Positions 49,401-62,558 of a stretch of DNA of 64,000 nucleotides are shown in pieces. The notes under the pieces were generated by a model. That model was not told where the DNA came from, did not search any database, and was given only the letters and a program-made list of their open reading frames with translations. Positions within the stretch are counted from its first letter, which is position 1, and each line of letters starts with the position of its first letter. A program made the translations under genes and the position numbers. Where the stretch lies: contig NC_081846.1 in assembly GCF_963259705.1 (NCBI RefSeq), positions 96,174,641 to 96,238,640 of the forward strand. The letters run 5' to 3'. This DNA comes from Myotis daubentonii. Lineage: Eukaryota > Chordata > Mammalia > Chiroptera > Vespertilionidae.

Positions 49401-50277
49401 GCTCAGAATTGGTGTCTGAAGCCTTGGAATGACGAGAATAGTGTTTATGTTTACAATTAAGGAGGATTGGCTTTGGCGTTTTTTTGTGGGAATCAGTTAA
49501 AATGGTGACGATTCCGGTAAATACTTCTAAGCAAACTGTCTAATTTTGGTAAAACTGTTAAAATACACAATGATAGTATCCAAAAATGATTAAGAACGTG
49601 TAAGAAACATCTCAAGTACACGTAAATAGATTCTTACTACATTTACTGTTGTATTCAATCACGGAGGTTTCCAGTGGAAAGCTCTGAAATGACGCAAATA
49701 CTGGTAATATTTACAACTCCGGGTGCTTCCGGTGGCTTTTCACGGGACTGTGCTTTCAAATACTAAGTGTTCATGCTTACAGAGCTCAGAATTGGTGTCT
49801 GAAGCCTTGGAATGACGAGAATAGTGTTTATGTTTACAATTAAGGAGGATTGGCTTTGGCGTTTTTTTGTGGGAATCAGTTAAAAAGGTGACGATTCCGG
49901 TAAATACTTCTAAGCAAACTGTCTAATTTTGGTAAAACTGTTAAAATACACAATGATAGTATCCAAAAATGATTAAGAACGTGTAAGAAACATCTGAAGT
50001 ACACGTAAATAGATTCTTACTACATTTACTGTTGTATTCAATCACGAAGGTTTACAGTGGAAAGCTGTGAAATGACGAATATACTGGTAATATTTACAAC
50101 TCCGGGTACTTCCGGTGGCGTTTTCACGGGACTGTGCTTTCAAATACTAAGTGTTCATGCTTACACAGCTCAGAATTGGTGTCTAAAGCCTTGGAATGAT
50201 GAGAATAGTGTTTCTGTTTACAATTAAGGAGGATTGGCTTTGGCGTTTTTTTGTGGGAATCAGTTAAAATGGTGACG
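46442..50277. repeat. 10-monomer HOR (3836 bp), H-F-G-D*-C-H'-H-F-G-D*
   Basis: Starts are 46442, 46826, 47210, 47593, 47977, 48360, 48744, 49127, 49511 and 49894. Shared marks with the 8-mer copy are attctggt, aatattttttatg, ttttaccggg and cttacacagctc. H' (48360) has ctctgggtacttccag and agtttttatg like H but keeps aagaaacacc, ccagtggaaagc and gagctcag, and shows gtgctcatg. The H at 48744 is 383 bp because its tail reads aattaagagg. The G at 49511 has gctctgaaatg, an otherwise left-domain G mark. The last D* has gtttacagtgg. Confidence 0.9.
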
Positions 50278-52195
50278 ATTCTGGTAAATACTTCTAAGCA
50301 AACTGTCTAATTTTGGTAAAACTGTTAAAATACACAATGATAGTACCCAAAAATGATTAAGAACGTGTAAGCAACACCTCAAGTACACGTAAATAGATTC
50401 TTACTACATTTACTGTTGTATTCAATCACGGAGGTTTCCAGTGAAAAGCTGTGAAATGACGAAAATACTGGTAATATTTACAACTCTGGGTACTTCCAGT
50501 GGCGTTTTCACGGGACTGTGCTTTCAAATACTAAGTGTTCATGCTTACAGAGCTTAGAATTGGTGTCTGAAGCCTTGGAATGACGAGAATATTTTTTATG
50601 TTTACAATTAAGGAGGATTGGCTTTGGCGTTTTTTTGTGTGAATCAGTTAAAATGGTGACGATTCCGGTAAATACTTCTAAGCAAACTGTCTAATTTTGG
50701 TAAAACTGTTAAAATACACCATGATATTTCCCAGAAATGATTAAGAACGTGTAAGAAACACCTCAAGTACACGTAAATAGATTCTTCGTTCATTTACCGT
50801 CGTATTCAATCACGGAGGTTTCCAGTGGAAAGGTGTGAAATGAAGAAAATACTTGGAATATTTACAACTCCGGGTACTTCCGGTGGGGTTTTCACGGGAC
50901 TGTGCTTTCAAATACTAAGTGTTCATGCTTACAGAGCTCAGAATTGGTGTCTGAAGCCTTGGAATGACGAGAATAGTGTTTATGTTTACAATTAAGGAGG
51001 ATTGGCTTTGGCGTTTTTTTGTGGGAATCAGTTAAAATGGTGACGATTCCGGTAAATACTTCTAAGCAAACTGTCTAATTTTGGTAAAACTGTTAAAATA
51101 CACAATGATAGTATCCAAAAATGATTAAGAACGTGTAAGAAACATCTCAAGTACACGTAAATAGATTCTTACTACATTTACTGTTGTATTCAATCACGGA
51201 GGTTTCCAGTGGAAAGCTGTGAAATGACGCAAATACTGGTAATATTTACAACTCCGGGTGCTTCCGGTGGCTTTTACCGGGACTGTGCTTTCAAATACTA
51301 AGTGTTCATGCTTACAGAGCTCAGAATTGGTGTCTGAAGCCTTGGAATGATGAGAATAGTGTTTATGTTTACAATTAAGGAGGATTGGCTTTGGCGTTTT
51401 TTTGTGGGAATCAGTTAAAATGGTGACGATTCCGGTAAATACTTCTAAGCAAACTGTCTAATTTTGGTAAAACTGTTAAAATACACAATGATAGTATCCA
51501 AAAATGATTAAGAACGTGTAAGAAACATCTGAAGTACACGTAAATAGATTCTTAGTACATTTACTGTTGTATTCAATCACGAAGGTTTCCAGTGGAAAGC
51601 TGTGAAATGACGAATATACTGGTAATATTTACAACTCCGGGTACTTCCGGTGGCGTTTTCACGGGACTGTGCTTTCAAATACTAAGTGTTCATGCTTACA
51701 GAGCTCAGAATTGGTGTCTAAAGCCTTGGAATGATGAGAATAGTGTTTCTGTTTACAATTAAGGAGGACTGGCTTTGGCGTTTTTTTGTGTGAATCCGTT
51801 AAAATGGTGACGATTCCGGTAAATACTTCTAAGCAAACTGTCTAATTTTGGTAAAACTGTTAAAATACACATTGGTAGTACCAAAAATAATTAAGAACGT
51901 GTACCAAACACCTCAAGTACACGTAAAAAGATTCTTACTACATTTACTGTCGTATTCACTCACGGAGGTTTCAAGTGGAAAGCTGTGAAATGACGCAAAT
52001 ACTGGTAGTATTTACAACTCCGGGTGCTTCCGGTGGCGTTTTCACGGGACTGTGCTTTCAAATACTAAGTGTTCATGCTTACAGAGCTCAGAATTGGTGT
52101 CTGAAGCCTTGGAATGACGAGAATAGTGTTTATGTTTACAATTAAGGAGGATTGGCTTTGGCGTTTTTTTGTGGGAATCAGTTAAAATGGTGACG
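50278..52195. repeat. Start of a third copy, H-F-G-D*-C
   Basis: Starts are 50278, 50662, 51046, 51429 and 51813. The first unit again has attctggt and aatattttttatg, and G has ttttaccggg. G also has gatgag before tttatg, which is unusual. The C unit has ttcaagtgg and ggtagtatttac. After this the order changes into the 13-unit repeat that begins with H' at 52196. Confidence 0.87.
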
Positions 52196-55100
52196 ATTCC
52201 GGTAAATACTTCTAAGCAAACTGTCTAATTTTGGTAAAACTGTTAAAATACACAATGATAGTACCCAAAAATGATTAAGAACGTGTAAGAAACACCTCAA
52301 GTACACGTAAATAGATTCTTACTACATTTACTGTTGTATTCAATCACGGAGGTTTCCAGTGGAAAGCTATGAAATGACGAAAATACTGGTAATATTTACA
52401 ACTCTGGGTACTTCCAGTGGCGTTTTCACGGGACTGTGCTTTCAAATACTAAGTGCTCATGCTTACAGAGCTCAGAATTGGTGTCTGAAGCCTTGGAATG
52501 ACGAGAATAGTTTTTATGTTTACAATTAAGCAGGATTGGCTTTGGCGTTTTTTTGTGTGAATCAGTTAAAATGGTGACGATTCCGGTAAATACTTCTAAG
52601 CAAACTGTCTAATTTTGGTAAAACTGTTAAAATACACCATGATATTTCCCAGAAATGATTAAGAACGTGTAAGAAACACCTCAAGTACACGTAAATAGAT
52701 TCTTCGTTCATTTACCGTCGTATTCAATCACGGAGGTTTCCAGTGGAAAGGTGTGAAATGAAGAAAATACTTGGAATATTTACAACTCTGGGTACTTCCG
52801 GTGGCGTTTTCACGGGACTGTGATTTCAAATACTAAGTGTTCATGCTTACAGAGCTCAGAATTGGTGTCTGAAGCCTTGGAATGACGAGAATAGTGTTTA
52901 TGTTTACAATTAAAGAGGATTGGCTTTGGCGTTTTTTTGTGGGAATCAGTTAAAATGGTGACGATTCCGGTAAATACTTCTAAGCAAACTGTCTAATTTT
53001 GGTAAAACTGTTAAAATACACAATGATAGTATCCAAAAATGATTAAGAACGTGTAAGAAACATCTGAAGTACACGTAAATAGATTCTTACTACATTTACT
53101 GTTGTATTCAATCACGAAGGTTTCCAGTGGAAAGCTGTGAAATGACGAATATACTGGTAATATTTACAACTCCGGGTACTTCCGGTGGCGTTTTCACGGG
53201 ACTGTGCTTTCAAATACTAAGTGTTCATGCTTACAGAGCTCAGAATTGGTGTCTAAAGCCTTGGAGTGACGCGAATAGTGCTTTTGTTTACAATTAAGGA
53301 GGACTGGCTTTGGCGTTTTTTTGTGTGAATCCGTTAAAATGGTGATGATTCCGGTAAATACTTCTAAGCAAACTGTCTAATTTCTGTAAAACTGTTAAAA
53401 TACACAATGATAGTTCCCAGAAATGATTAAGAACGTGTAATAAACACCGCAAGTGCACGTAAAAAGATTCTTACTACATTTACTGTCGTATTCAATCACG
53501 GAGGTTTCCAGTGGAAAGGTGTGAAATGAAGAAAATACTTGGAATATTTACAACTCCGGGTACTTCCGGTGGCGTTTTCACGGGACTGTGCTTTCAAATA
53601 CTAAGTGTTCATGCTTACAGAGCTCAGATTTGGTGTCTAAACCCTTGGAATGATGAGAATAGTGTTTCTGTTTACAATTAAGGAGGACTGGCTTTGGCGT
53701 TTTTTTGTGTGAATCCGTTAAAATGGTGACGATTCCGGTAAATACTTCTAAGCAAACTGTCTAATTTCTGTAAAACTGTTAAAATACACAATGATAGTTC
53801 CCAGAAATGATTAAGAACGTGTAATAAACCTCGCAAGTACACGTAAAAAGATTCTTACTACATTTACTGTCGTATTCAATCACATAGGTTTCCAGTGGAA
53901 AGCTGTGAAATGACGAAAATACTGGTAATATTTACAACTCTGGGTACTTCCAGTGGCGTTTTCACGGGACTGTGCTTTCAAATACTAAGTGTTCATGCTT
54001 ACAGAGCTCAGAATTGGTGTCTGAAGCCTTGGAATGACGAGAATAGTGTTTATGTTTACAATTAAGGAGGATTGGCTTTGGCGTTTTTTTGTGTGAATCA
54101 GTTAAAATGGGGACGATTCCGGTAAATACTTCTAAGCAAACTGTCTAATTTTGGTAAAACTGTTAAAATACACCATGATATTTCCCAGAAATGATTAAGA
54201 ACGTGTAAGAAACACCTCAAGTACACGTAAATAGATTCTTCGTTCATTTACCGTCGTATTCAATCACGGAGGTTTCCAGTGGAAAGGTGTGAAATGAAGA
54301 AAATACTTGGAATATTTACAACTCCGGGTACTTCCGGTGGCGTTTTCACGGGACTGTGCTTTCAAATACTAAGTGTTCATGCTTACAGAGCTCAGAATTG
54401 GTGTCTGAAGCCTTGGAATGACGAGAATAGTGTTTATGTTTACAATTAAGGAGGATTGGCTTTGGCGTTTTTTTGTGGGAATCAGTTAAAATGGTGACGA
54501 TTCCGGTAAATACTTCTAAGCAAACTGTCTAATTTTGGTAAAACTGTTAAAATACACAATGATAGTATCCAAAAATGATTAAGAACGTGTAAGAAACATC
54601 TCAAGTACACGTAAATAGATTCTTACTACATTTACTGTTGTATTCAATCACGGAGGTTTCCAGTGGAAAGCTGTGAAATGACGCAAATACTGGTAATATT
54701 TACAACTCCGGGTGCTTCCGGTGGCTTTTCACGGGACTGTGCTTTCAAATACTAAGTGTTCATGCTTACAGAGCTCAGAATTGGTGTCTGAAGCCTTGGA
54801 ATGACGAGAATAGTGTTTATGTTTACAATTAAGGAGGATTGGCTTTGGCGTTTTTTTGTGGGAATCAGTTAAAATGGTGACGATTCCGGTAAATACTTCT
54901 AAGCAAACTGTCTAATTTTGGTAAAACTGTTAAAATACACAATGATAGTATCCAAAAATGATTAAGAACGTGTAAGAAACATCTGAAGTACACGTAAATA
55001 GATTCTTAGTACATTTACTGTTGTATTCAATCACGAAGGTTTCCAGTGGAAAGCTGTGAAATGACGAATATACTGGTAATATTTACAACTCCGGGTACTT

Positions 55101-57185
55101 CCGGTGGCGTTTTCACGGGACTGTGCTTTCAAATACTAAGTGTTCATGCTTACAGAGCTCAGAATTGGTGTCTAAAGCCTTGGAATGATGAGAATAGTGT
55201 TTCTGTTTACAATTAAGGAGGACTGGCTTTGGCGTTTTTTTGTGTGAATCCGTTAAAATGGTGACGATTCCGGTAAATACTTCTAAGCAAACTGTCTAAT
55301 TTTGGTAAAACTGTTAAAATACACATTGGTAGTACCAAAAATAATTAAGAACGTGTACCAAACACCTCAAGTACACGTAAAAAGATTCTTACTACATTTA
55401 CTGTCGTATTCACTCACGGAGGTTTCAAGTGGAAAGCTGTGAAATGACGCAAATACTGGTAGTATTTACAACTCCGGGTGCTTCCGGTGGCGTTTTCACG
55501 GGACTGTGCTTTCAAATACTAAGTGTTCATGCTTACAGAGCTCAGAATTGGTGTCTGAAGCCTTGGAATGACGAGAATAGTTTTTATGTTTACAATTAAG
55601 CAGGATTGGCTTTGGCTTTTTTTTGTGTGAATCAGTTAAAATGGTGACGATTCCGGTAAATACTTCTAAGCAAACTGTCTAATTTTGGTAAAACTGTTAA
55701 AATACACCATGATATTTCCCAGAAATGATTAAGAACGTGTAAGAAACACCTCAAGTACACGTAAATAGATTCTTCGTTCATTTACCGTCGTATTCAATCA
55801 CGGAGGTTTCCAGTGGAAAGGTGTGAAATGAAGAAAATACTTGGAATATTTACAACTCCGGGTACTTCCGGTGGCGTTTTCACGGGACTGTGCTTTCAAA
55901 TACTAAGTGTTCATGCTTACAGAGCTCAGAATTGGTGTCTGAAGCCTTGGAATGACGAGAATAGTGTTTATGTTTACAATTAAAGAGGATTGGCTTTGGC
56001 GTTTTTTTGTGGGAATCAGTTAAAATGGTGACGATTCCGGTAAATACTTCTAAGCAAACTGTCTAATTTTGGTAAAACTGTTAAAATACACAATGATAGT
56101 ATCCAAAAATGATTAAGAACGTGTAAGAAACATCTGAAGTACACGTAAATAGATTCTTACTACATTTACTGTTGTATTCAATCACGAAGGTTTCCAGTGG
56201 AAAGCTGTGAAATGACGAATATACTGGTAATATTTACAACTCCGGGTACTTCCGGTGGCGTTTTCACGGGACTGTGCTTTCAAATACTAAGTGTTCATGC
56301 TTACAGAGCTCAGAATTGGTGTCTAAAGCCTTGGAATGACGCGAATAGTGCTTTTGTTTACAATTAAGGAGGACTGGCTTTGGCGTTTTTTTGTGTGAAT
56401 CCGTTAAAATGGTGATGATTCCGGTAAATACTTCTAAGCAAACTGTCTAATTTCTGTAAAACTGTTAAAATACACAATGATAGTTCCCAGAAATGATTAA
56501 GAACGTGTAATAAACACCGCAAGTGCACGTAAAAAGATTCTTACTACATTTACTGTCGTATTCAATCACGGATGTTTCCAGTGGAAAGGTGTGAAATGAA
56601 GAAAATACTTGGAATATTTACAACTCCGGGTACTTCCGGTGGCGTTTTCACGGGACTGTGCTTTCAAATACTAAGTGTTCATGCTTACAGAGCTCAGATT
56701 TGGTGTCTAAACCCTTGGAATGATGAGAATAGTGTTTCTGTTTACAATTAAGGAGGACTGGCTTTGGCGTTTTTTTGTGTGAATCCGTTAAAATGGTGAC
56801 GATTCCGGTAAATACTTCTAAGCAAACTGTCTAATTTCTGTAAAACTGTTAAAATACACAATGATAGTTCCCAGAAATGATTAAGAACGTGTAATAAACC
56901 TCGCAAGTACACGTAAAAAGATTCTTACTACATTTACTGTCGTATTCAATCACATAGGTTTCCAGTGGAAAGCTGTGAAATGACGCAAATACTGGTAGTA
57001 TTTACAACTCCGGGTGCTTCCGGTGGCGTTTTCACGGGACTGTGCTTTCAAATACTAAGTGTTCATGCTTACAGAGCTCAGAATTGGTGTCTGAAGCCTT
57101 GGAATGACGAGAATAGTGTTTATGTTTACAATTAAGGAGGATTGGCTTTGGCGTTTTTTTGTGGGAATCAGTTAAAATGGTGACG
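52196..57185. repeat. Right-domain HOR copy 1, 13 monomers (4990 bp)
   Basis: The order is H'-F-D-B-E-F-G-D*-C-F-D-B-E/C, with starts at 52196, 52580, 52964, 53348, 53732, 54116, 54500, 54883, 55267, 55650, 56034, 56418 and 56802. Marks include aagcagg in the tails of H' and C, aattaaagagg in F tails, ggagtgacgcg in the D at 52964, ggtgatgattcc and agtgcacg in B, and cggatgtttcc in the B at 56418. All return 4990 bp downstream until the last unit. The C at 55267 has an H-like tail (agtttttatg, aagcagg), so it is itself a C/H' mosaic. Confidence 0.92.
56802..57185. repeat. Hybrid monomer, E front with C back
   Basis: The front is E (ctgtaaaac, gttccc, aataaacctcgc, cacatagg). From gacgcaaatactggtagt it is C (gggtgcttcc, tctgaagcc, tgggaatcag). 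The switch lies between about offsets 154 and 195. The parallel position in the next copy holds two units, an E/D* hybrid at 61792 and a C at 62176. This unit is the expected product if one 383-bp unit was deleted from that arrangement. Confidence 0.88.
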
Positions 57186-60100
57186 ATTCCGGTAAATACT
57201 TCTAAGCAAACTGTCTAATTTTGGTAAAACTGTTAAAATACACAATGATAGTACCCAAAAATGATTAAGAACGTGTAAGAAACACCTCAAGTACACGTAA
57301 ATAGATTCTTACTACATTTACTGTTGTATTCAATCACGGAGGTTTCCAGTGGAAAGCTGTGAAATGACGAAAATACTGGTAATATTTACAACTCTGGGTA
57401 CTTCCAGTGGCGTTTTCACGGGACTGTGCTTTCAAATACTAAGTGTTCATGCTTACAGAGCTCAGAATTGGTGTCTGAAGCCTTGGAATGACGAGAATAG
57501 TTTTTATGTTTACAATTAAGCAGGATTGGCTTTGGCGTTTTTTTGTGTGAATCAGTTAAAATGGTGACGATTCCGGTAAATACTTCTAAGCAAACTGTCT
57601 AATTTTGGTAAAACTGTTAAAATACACCATGATATTTCCCAGAAATGATTAAGAACGTGTAAGAAACACCTCAAGTACACGTAAATAGATTCTTCGTTCA
57701 TTTACCGTCGTATTCAATCACGGAGGTTTCCAGTGGAAAGGTGTGAAATGAAGAAAATACTTGGAATATTTACAACTCTGGGTACTTCCGGTGGCGTTTT
57801 CACGGGACTGTGCTTTCAAATACTAAGTGTTCATGCTTACAGAGCTCAGAATTGGTGTCTGAAGCCTTGGAATGACGAGAATAGTGTTTATGTTTACAAT
57901 TAAAGAGGATTGGCTTTGGCGTTTTTTTGTGGGAATCAGTTAAAATGGTGACGATTCCGGTAAATACTTCTAAGCAAACTGTCTAATTTTGGTAAAACTG
58001 TTAAAATACACAATGATAGTATCCAAAAATGATTAAGAACGTGTAAGAAACATCTGAAGTACACGTAAATAGATTCTTACTACATTTACTGTTGTATTCA
58101 ATCACGAAGGTTTCCAGTGGAAAGCTGTGAAATGACGAATATACTGGTAATATTTACAACTCCGGGTACTTCCGGTGGCGTTTTCACGGGACTGTGCTTT
58201 CAAATACTAAGTGTTCATGCTTACAGAGCTCAGAATTGGTGTCTAAAGCCTTGGAGTGACGCGAATAGTGCTTTTGTTTACAATTAAGGAGGACTGGCTT
58301 TGGCGTTTTTTTGTGTGAATCCGTTAAAATGGTGATGATTCCGGTAAATACTTCTAAGCAAACTGTCTAATTTCTGTAAAACTGTTAAAATACACAATGA
58401 TAGTTCCCAGAAATGATTAAGAACGTGTAATAAACACCGCAAGTGCACGTAAAAAGATTCTTACTACATTTACTGTCGTATTCAATCACGGAGGTTTCCA
58501 GTGGAAAGGTGTGAAATGAAGAAAATACTTGGAATATTTACAACTCCGGGTACTTCCGGTGGCGTTTTCACGAGACTGTGCTTTCAAATACTAAGTGTTC
58601 ATGCTTACAGAGCTCAGATTTGGTGTCTAAACCCTTGGAATGATGAGAATAGTGTTTCTGTTTACAATTAAGGAGGACTGGCTTTGGCGTTTTTTTGTGT
58701 GAATCCGTTAAAATGGTGACGATTCCGGTAAATACTTCTAAGCAAACTGTCTAATTTCTGTAAAACTGTTAAAATACACAATGATAGTTCCCAGAAATGA
58801 TTAAGAACGTGTAATAAACCTCGCAAGTACACGTAAAAAGATTCTTACTACATTTACTGTCGTATTCAATCACATAGGTTTCCAGTGGAAAGCTGTGAAA
58901 TGACGAAAATACTGGTAATATTTACAACTCTGGGTACTTCCAGTGGCGTTTTCACGGGACTGTGCTTTCAAATACTAAGTGTTCATGCTTACAGAGCTCA
59001 GAATTGGTGTCTGAAGCCTTGGAATGACGAGAATAGTGTTTATGTTTACAATTAAGGAGGATTGGCTTTGGCGTTTTTTTGTGTGAATCAGTTAAAATGG
59101 GGACGATTCCGGTAAATACTTCTAAGCAAACTGTCTAATTTTGGTAAAACTGTTAAAATACACCATGATATTTCCCAGAAATGATTAAGAACGTGTAAGA
59201 AACACCTCAAGTACACGTAAATAGATTCTTCGTTCATTTACCGTCGTATTCAATCACGGAGGTTTCCAGTGGAAAGGTGTGAAATGAAGAAAATACTTGG
59301 AATATTTACAACTCCGGGTACTTCCGGTGGCGTTTTCACGGGACTGTGCTTTCAAATACTAAGTGTTCATGCTTACAGAGCTCAGAATTGGTGTCTGAAG
59401 CCTTGGAATGACGAGAATAGTGTTTATGTTTACAATTAAGGAGGATTGGCTTTGGCGTTTTTTTGTGGGAATCAGTTAAAATGGTGACGATTCCGGTAAA
59501 TACTTCTAAGCAAACTGTCTAATTTTGGTAAAACTGTTAAAATACACAATGATAGTATCCAAAAATGATTAAGAACGTGTAAGAAACATCTCAAGTACAC
59601 GTAAATAGATTCTTACTACATTTACTGTTGTATTCAATCACGGAGGTTTCCAGTGGAAAGCTGTGAAATGACGCAAATACTGGTAATATTTACAACTCCG
59701 GGTGCTTCCGGTGGCTTTTCACGGGACTGTGCTTTCAAATACTAAGTGTTCATGCTTACAGAGCTCAGAATTGGTGTCTGAAGCCTTGGAATGACGAGAA
59801 TAGTGTTTATGTTTACAATTAAGGAGGATTGGCTTTGGCGTTTTTTTGTGGGAATCAGTTAAAATGGTGACGATTCCGGTAAATACTTCTAAGCAAACTG
59901 TCTAATTTTGGTAAAACTGTTAAAATACACAATGATAGTATCCAAAAATGATTAAGAACGTGTAAGAAACATCTGAAGTACACGTAAATAGATTCTTAGT
60001 ACATTTACTGTTGTATTCAATCACGAAGGTTTCCAGTGGAAAGCTGTGAAATGACGAATATACTGGTAATATTTACAACTCCGGGTACTTCCGGTGGCGT

Positions 60101-62558
60101 TTTCACGGGACTGTGCTTTCAAATACTAAGTGTTCATGCTTACAGAGCTCAGAATTGGTGTCTAAAGCCTTGGAATGATGAGAATAGTGTTTCTGTTTAC
60201 AATTAAGGAGGACTGGCTTTGGCGTTTTTTTGTGTGAATCCGTTAAAATGGTGACGATTCCGGTAAATACTTCTAAGCAAACTGTCTAATTTTGGTAAAA
60301 CTGTTAAAATACACATTGGTAGTACCAAAAATAATTAAGAACGTGTACCAAACACCTCAAGTACACGTAAAAAGATTCTTACTACATTTACTGTCGTATT
60401 CACTCACGGAGGTTTCAAGTGGAAAGCTGTGAAATGACGCAAATACTGGTAGTATTTACAACTCCGGGTGCTTCCGGTGGCGTTTTCACGGGACTGTGCT
60501 TTCAAATACTAAGTGTTCATGCTTACAGAGCTCAGAATTGGTGTCTGAAGCCTTGGAATGACGAGAATAGTTTTTATGTTTACAATTAAGCAGGATTGGC
60601 TTTGGCGTTTTTTTGTGTGAATCAGTTAAAATGGTGACGATTCCGGTAAATACTTCTAAGCAAACTGTCTAATTTTGGTAAAACTGTTAAAATACACCAT
60701 GATATTTCCCAGAAATGATTAAGAACGTGTAAGAAACACCTCAAGTACACGTAAATAGATTCTTCGTTCATTTACCGTCGTATTCAATCACGGAGGTTTC
60801 CAGTGGAAAGGTGTGAAATGAAGAAAATACTTGGAATATTTACAACTCCGGGTACTTCCGGTGGCGTTTTCACGGGACTGTGCTTTCAAATACTAAGTGT
60901 TCATGCTTACAGAGCTCAGAATTGGTGTCTGAAGCCTTGGAATGACGAGAATAGTGTTTATGTTTACAATTAAAGAGGATTGGCTTTGGCGTTTTTTTGT
61001 GGGAATCAGTTAAAATGGTGACGATTCCGGTAAATACTTCTAAGCAAACTGTCTAATTTTGGTAAAACTGTTAAAATACACAATGATAGTATCCAAAAAT
61101 GATTAAGAAAGTGTAAGAAACATCTGAAGTACACGTAAATAGATTCTTACTACATTTACTGTTGTATTCAATCACGAAGGTTTCCAGTGGAAAGCTGTGA
61201 AATGACGAATATACTGGTAATATTTACAACTCCGGGTACTTCCGGTGGCGTTTTCACGGGACTGTGCTTTCAAATACTAAGTGTTCATGCTTACAGAGCT
61301 CAGAATTGGTGTCTAAAGCCTTGGAATGACGCGAATAGTGCTTTTGTTTACAATTAAGGAGGACTGGCTTTGGCGTTTTTTTGTGTGAATCCGTTAAAAT
61401 GGTGATGATTCCGGTAAATACTTCTAAGCAAACTGTCTAATTTCTGTAAAACTGTTAAAATACACAATGATAGTTCCCAGAAATGATTAAGAACGTGTAA
61501 TAAACACCGCAAGTGCACGTAAAAAGATTCTTACTACATTTACTGTCGTATTCAATCACGGATGTTTCCAGTGGAAAGGTGTGAAATGAAGAAAATACTT
61601 GGAATATTTACAACTCCGGGTACTTCCGGTGGCGTTTTCACGGGACTGTGCTTTCAAATACTAAGTGTTCATGCTTACAGAGCTCAGATTTGGTGTCTAA
61701 ACCCTTTGAATGATGAGAATAGTGTTTCTGTTTACAATTAAGGAGGACTGGCTTTGGCGTTTTTTTGTGTGAATCCGTTAAAATGGTGACGATTCCGGTA
61801 AATACTTCTAAGCAAACTGTCTAATTTCTGTAAAACTGTTAAAATACACAATGATAGTTCCCAGAAATGATTAAGAACGTGTAATAAACCTCGCAAGTAC
61901 ACGTAAAAAGATTCTTACTACATTTACTGTCGTATTCAATCACATAGGTGTCCAGTGGAAAGCTGTGAAATGACGAAAATACTGGTAATATTTACAACTC
62001 TGGGTACTTCCAGTGGCGTTTTCACGGGACTGTGCTTTCAAATACTAAGTGTTCATGCTTACAGAGCTCAGAATTGGTGTCTAAAGCCTTGGAATGATGA
62101 GAATAGTGTTTCTGTTTACAATTAAGGAGGACTGGCTTTGGCGTTTTTTTGTGTGAATCCGTTAAAATGGTGACGATTCCGGTAAATACTTCTAAGCAAA
62201 CTGTCTAATTTTGGTAAAACTGTTAAAATACACATTGGTAGTACCAAAAATAATTAAGAACGTGTACCAAACACCTCAAGTACACGTAAAAAGATTCTTA
62301 CTACATTTACTGTCGTATTCACTCTCGGAGGTTTCAAGTGGAAAGCTGTGAAATGACGCAAATACTGGTAGTATTTACAACTCCGGGTGCTTCCGGTGGC
62401 GTTTTCACGGGACTGTGCTTTCAAATACTAAGTGTTCATGCTTACAGAGCTCAGAATTGGTGTCTGAAGCCTTGGAATGACGAGAATAGTGTTTATGTTT
62501 ACAATTAAGGAGGATTGGCTTTGGCGTTTTTTTGTGGGAATCAGTTAAAATGGTGACA
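57186..62558. repeat. Right-domain HOR copy 2, 14 monomers (5373 bp)
   Basis: The order is H'-F-D-B-E-F-G-D*-C-F-D-B-E/D*-C, with starts at 57186, 57570, 57954, 58338, 58722, 59106, 59490, 59873, 60257, 60640, 61024, 61408, 61792 and 62176. The first twelve units follow copy 1 at a constant 4990-bp offset. Small private changes include cacgagactg near 58569, agaaagtgtaag near 61107, accctttgaatg near 61703 and ataggtgtcc near 61947. The last two units replace the single E/C hybrid of copy 1. Confidence 0.92.
61792..62175. repeat. Hybrid monomer, E front with D* tail
   Basis: It is E through ctctgggtacttccag (gttccc, aataaacctcgc, ataggtgtcc). From tctaaagcc it then has the D* tail gatgag/tttctg with tccg. 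The switch falls between about offsets 226 and 291, largely inside the invariant block. A C unit follows, as D* is regularly followed by C elsewhere (54883-55649, 59873-60639), so the tail fits its right-hand context. Confidence 0.88.
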
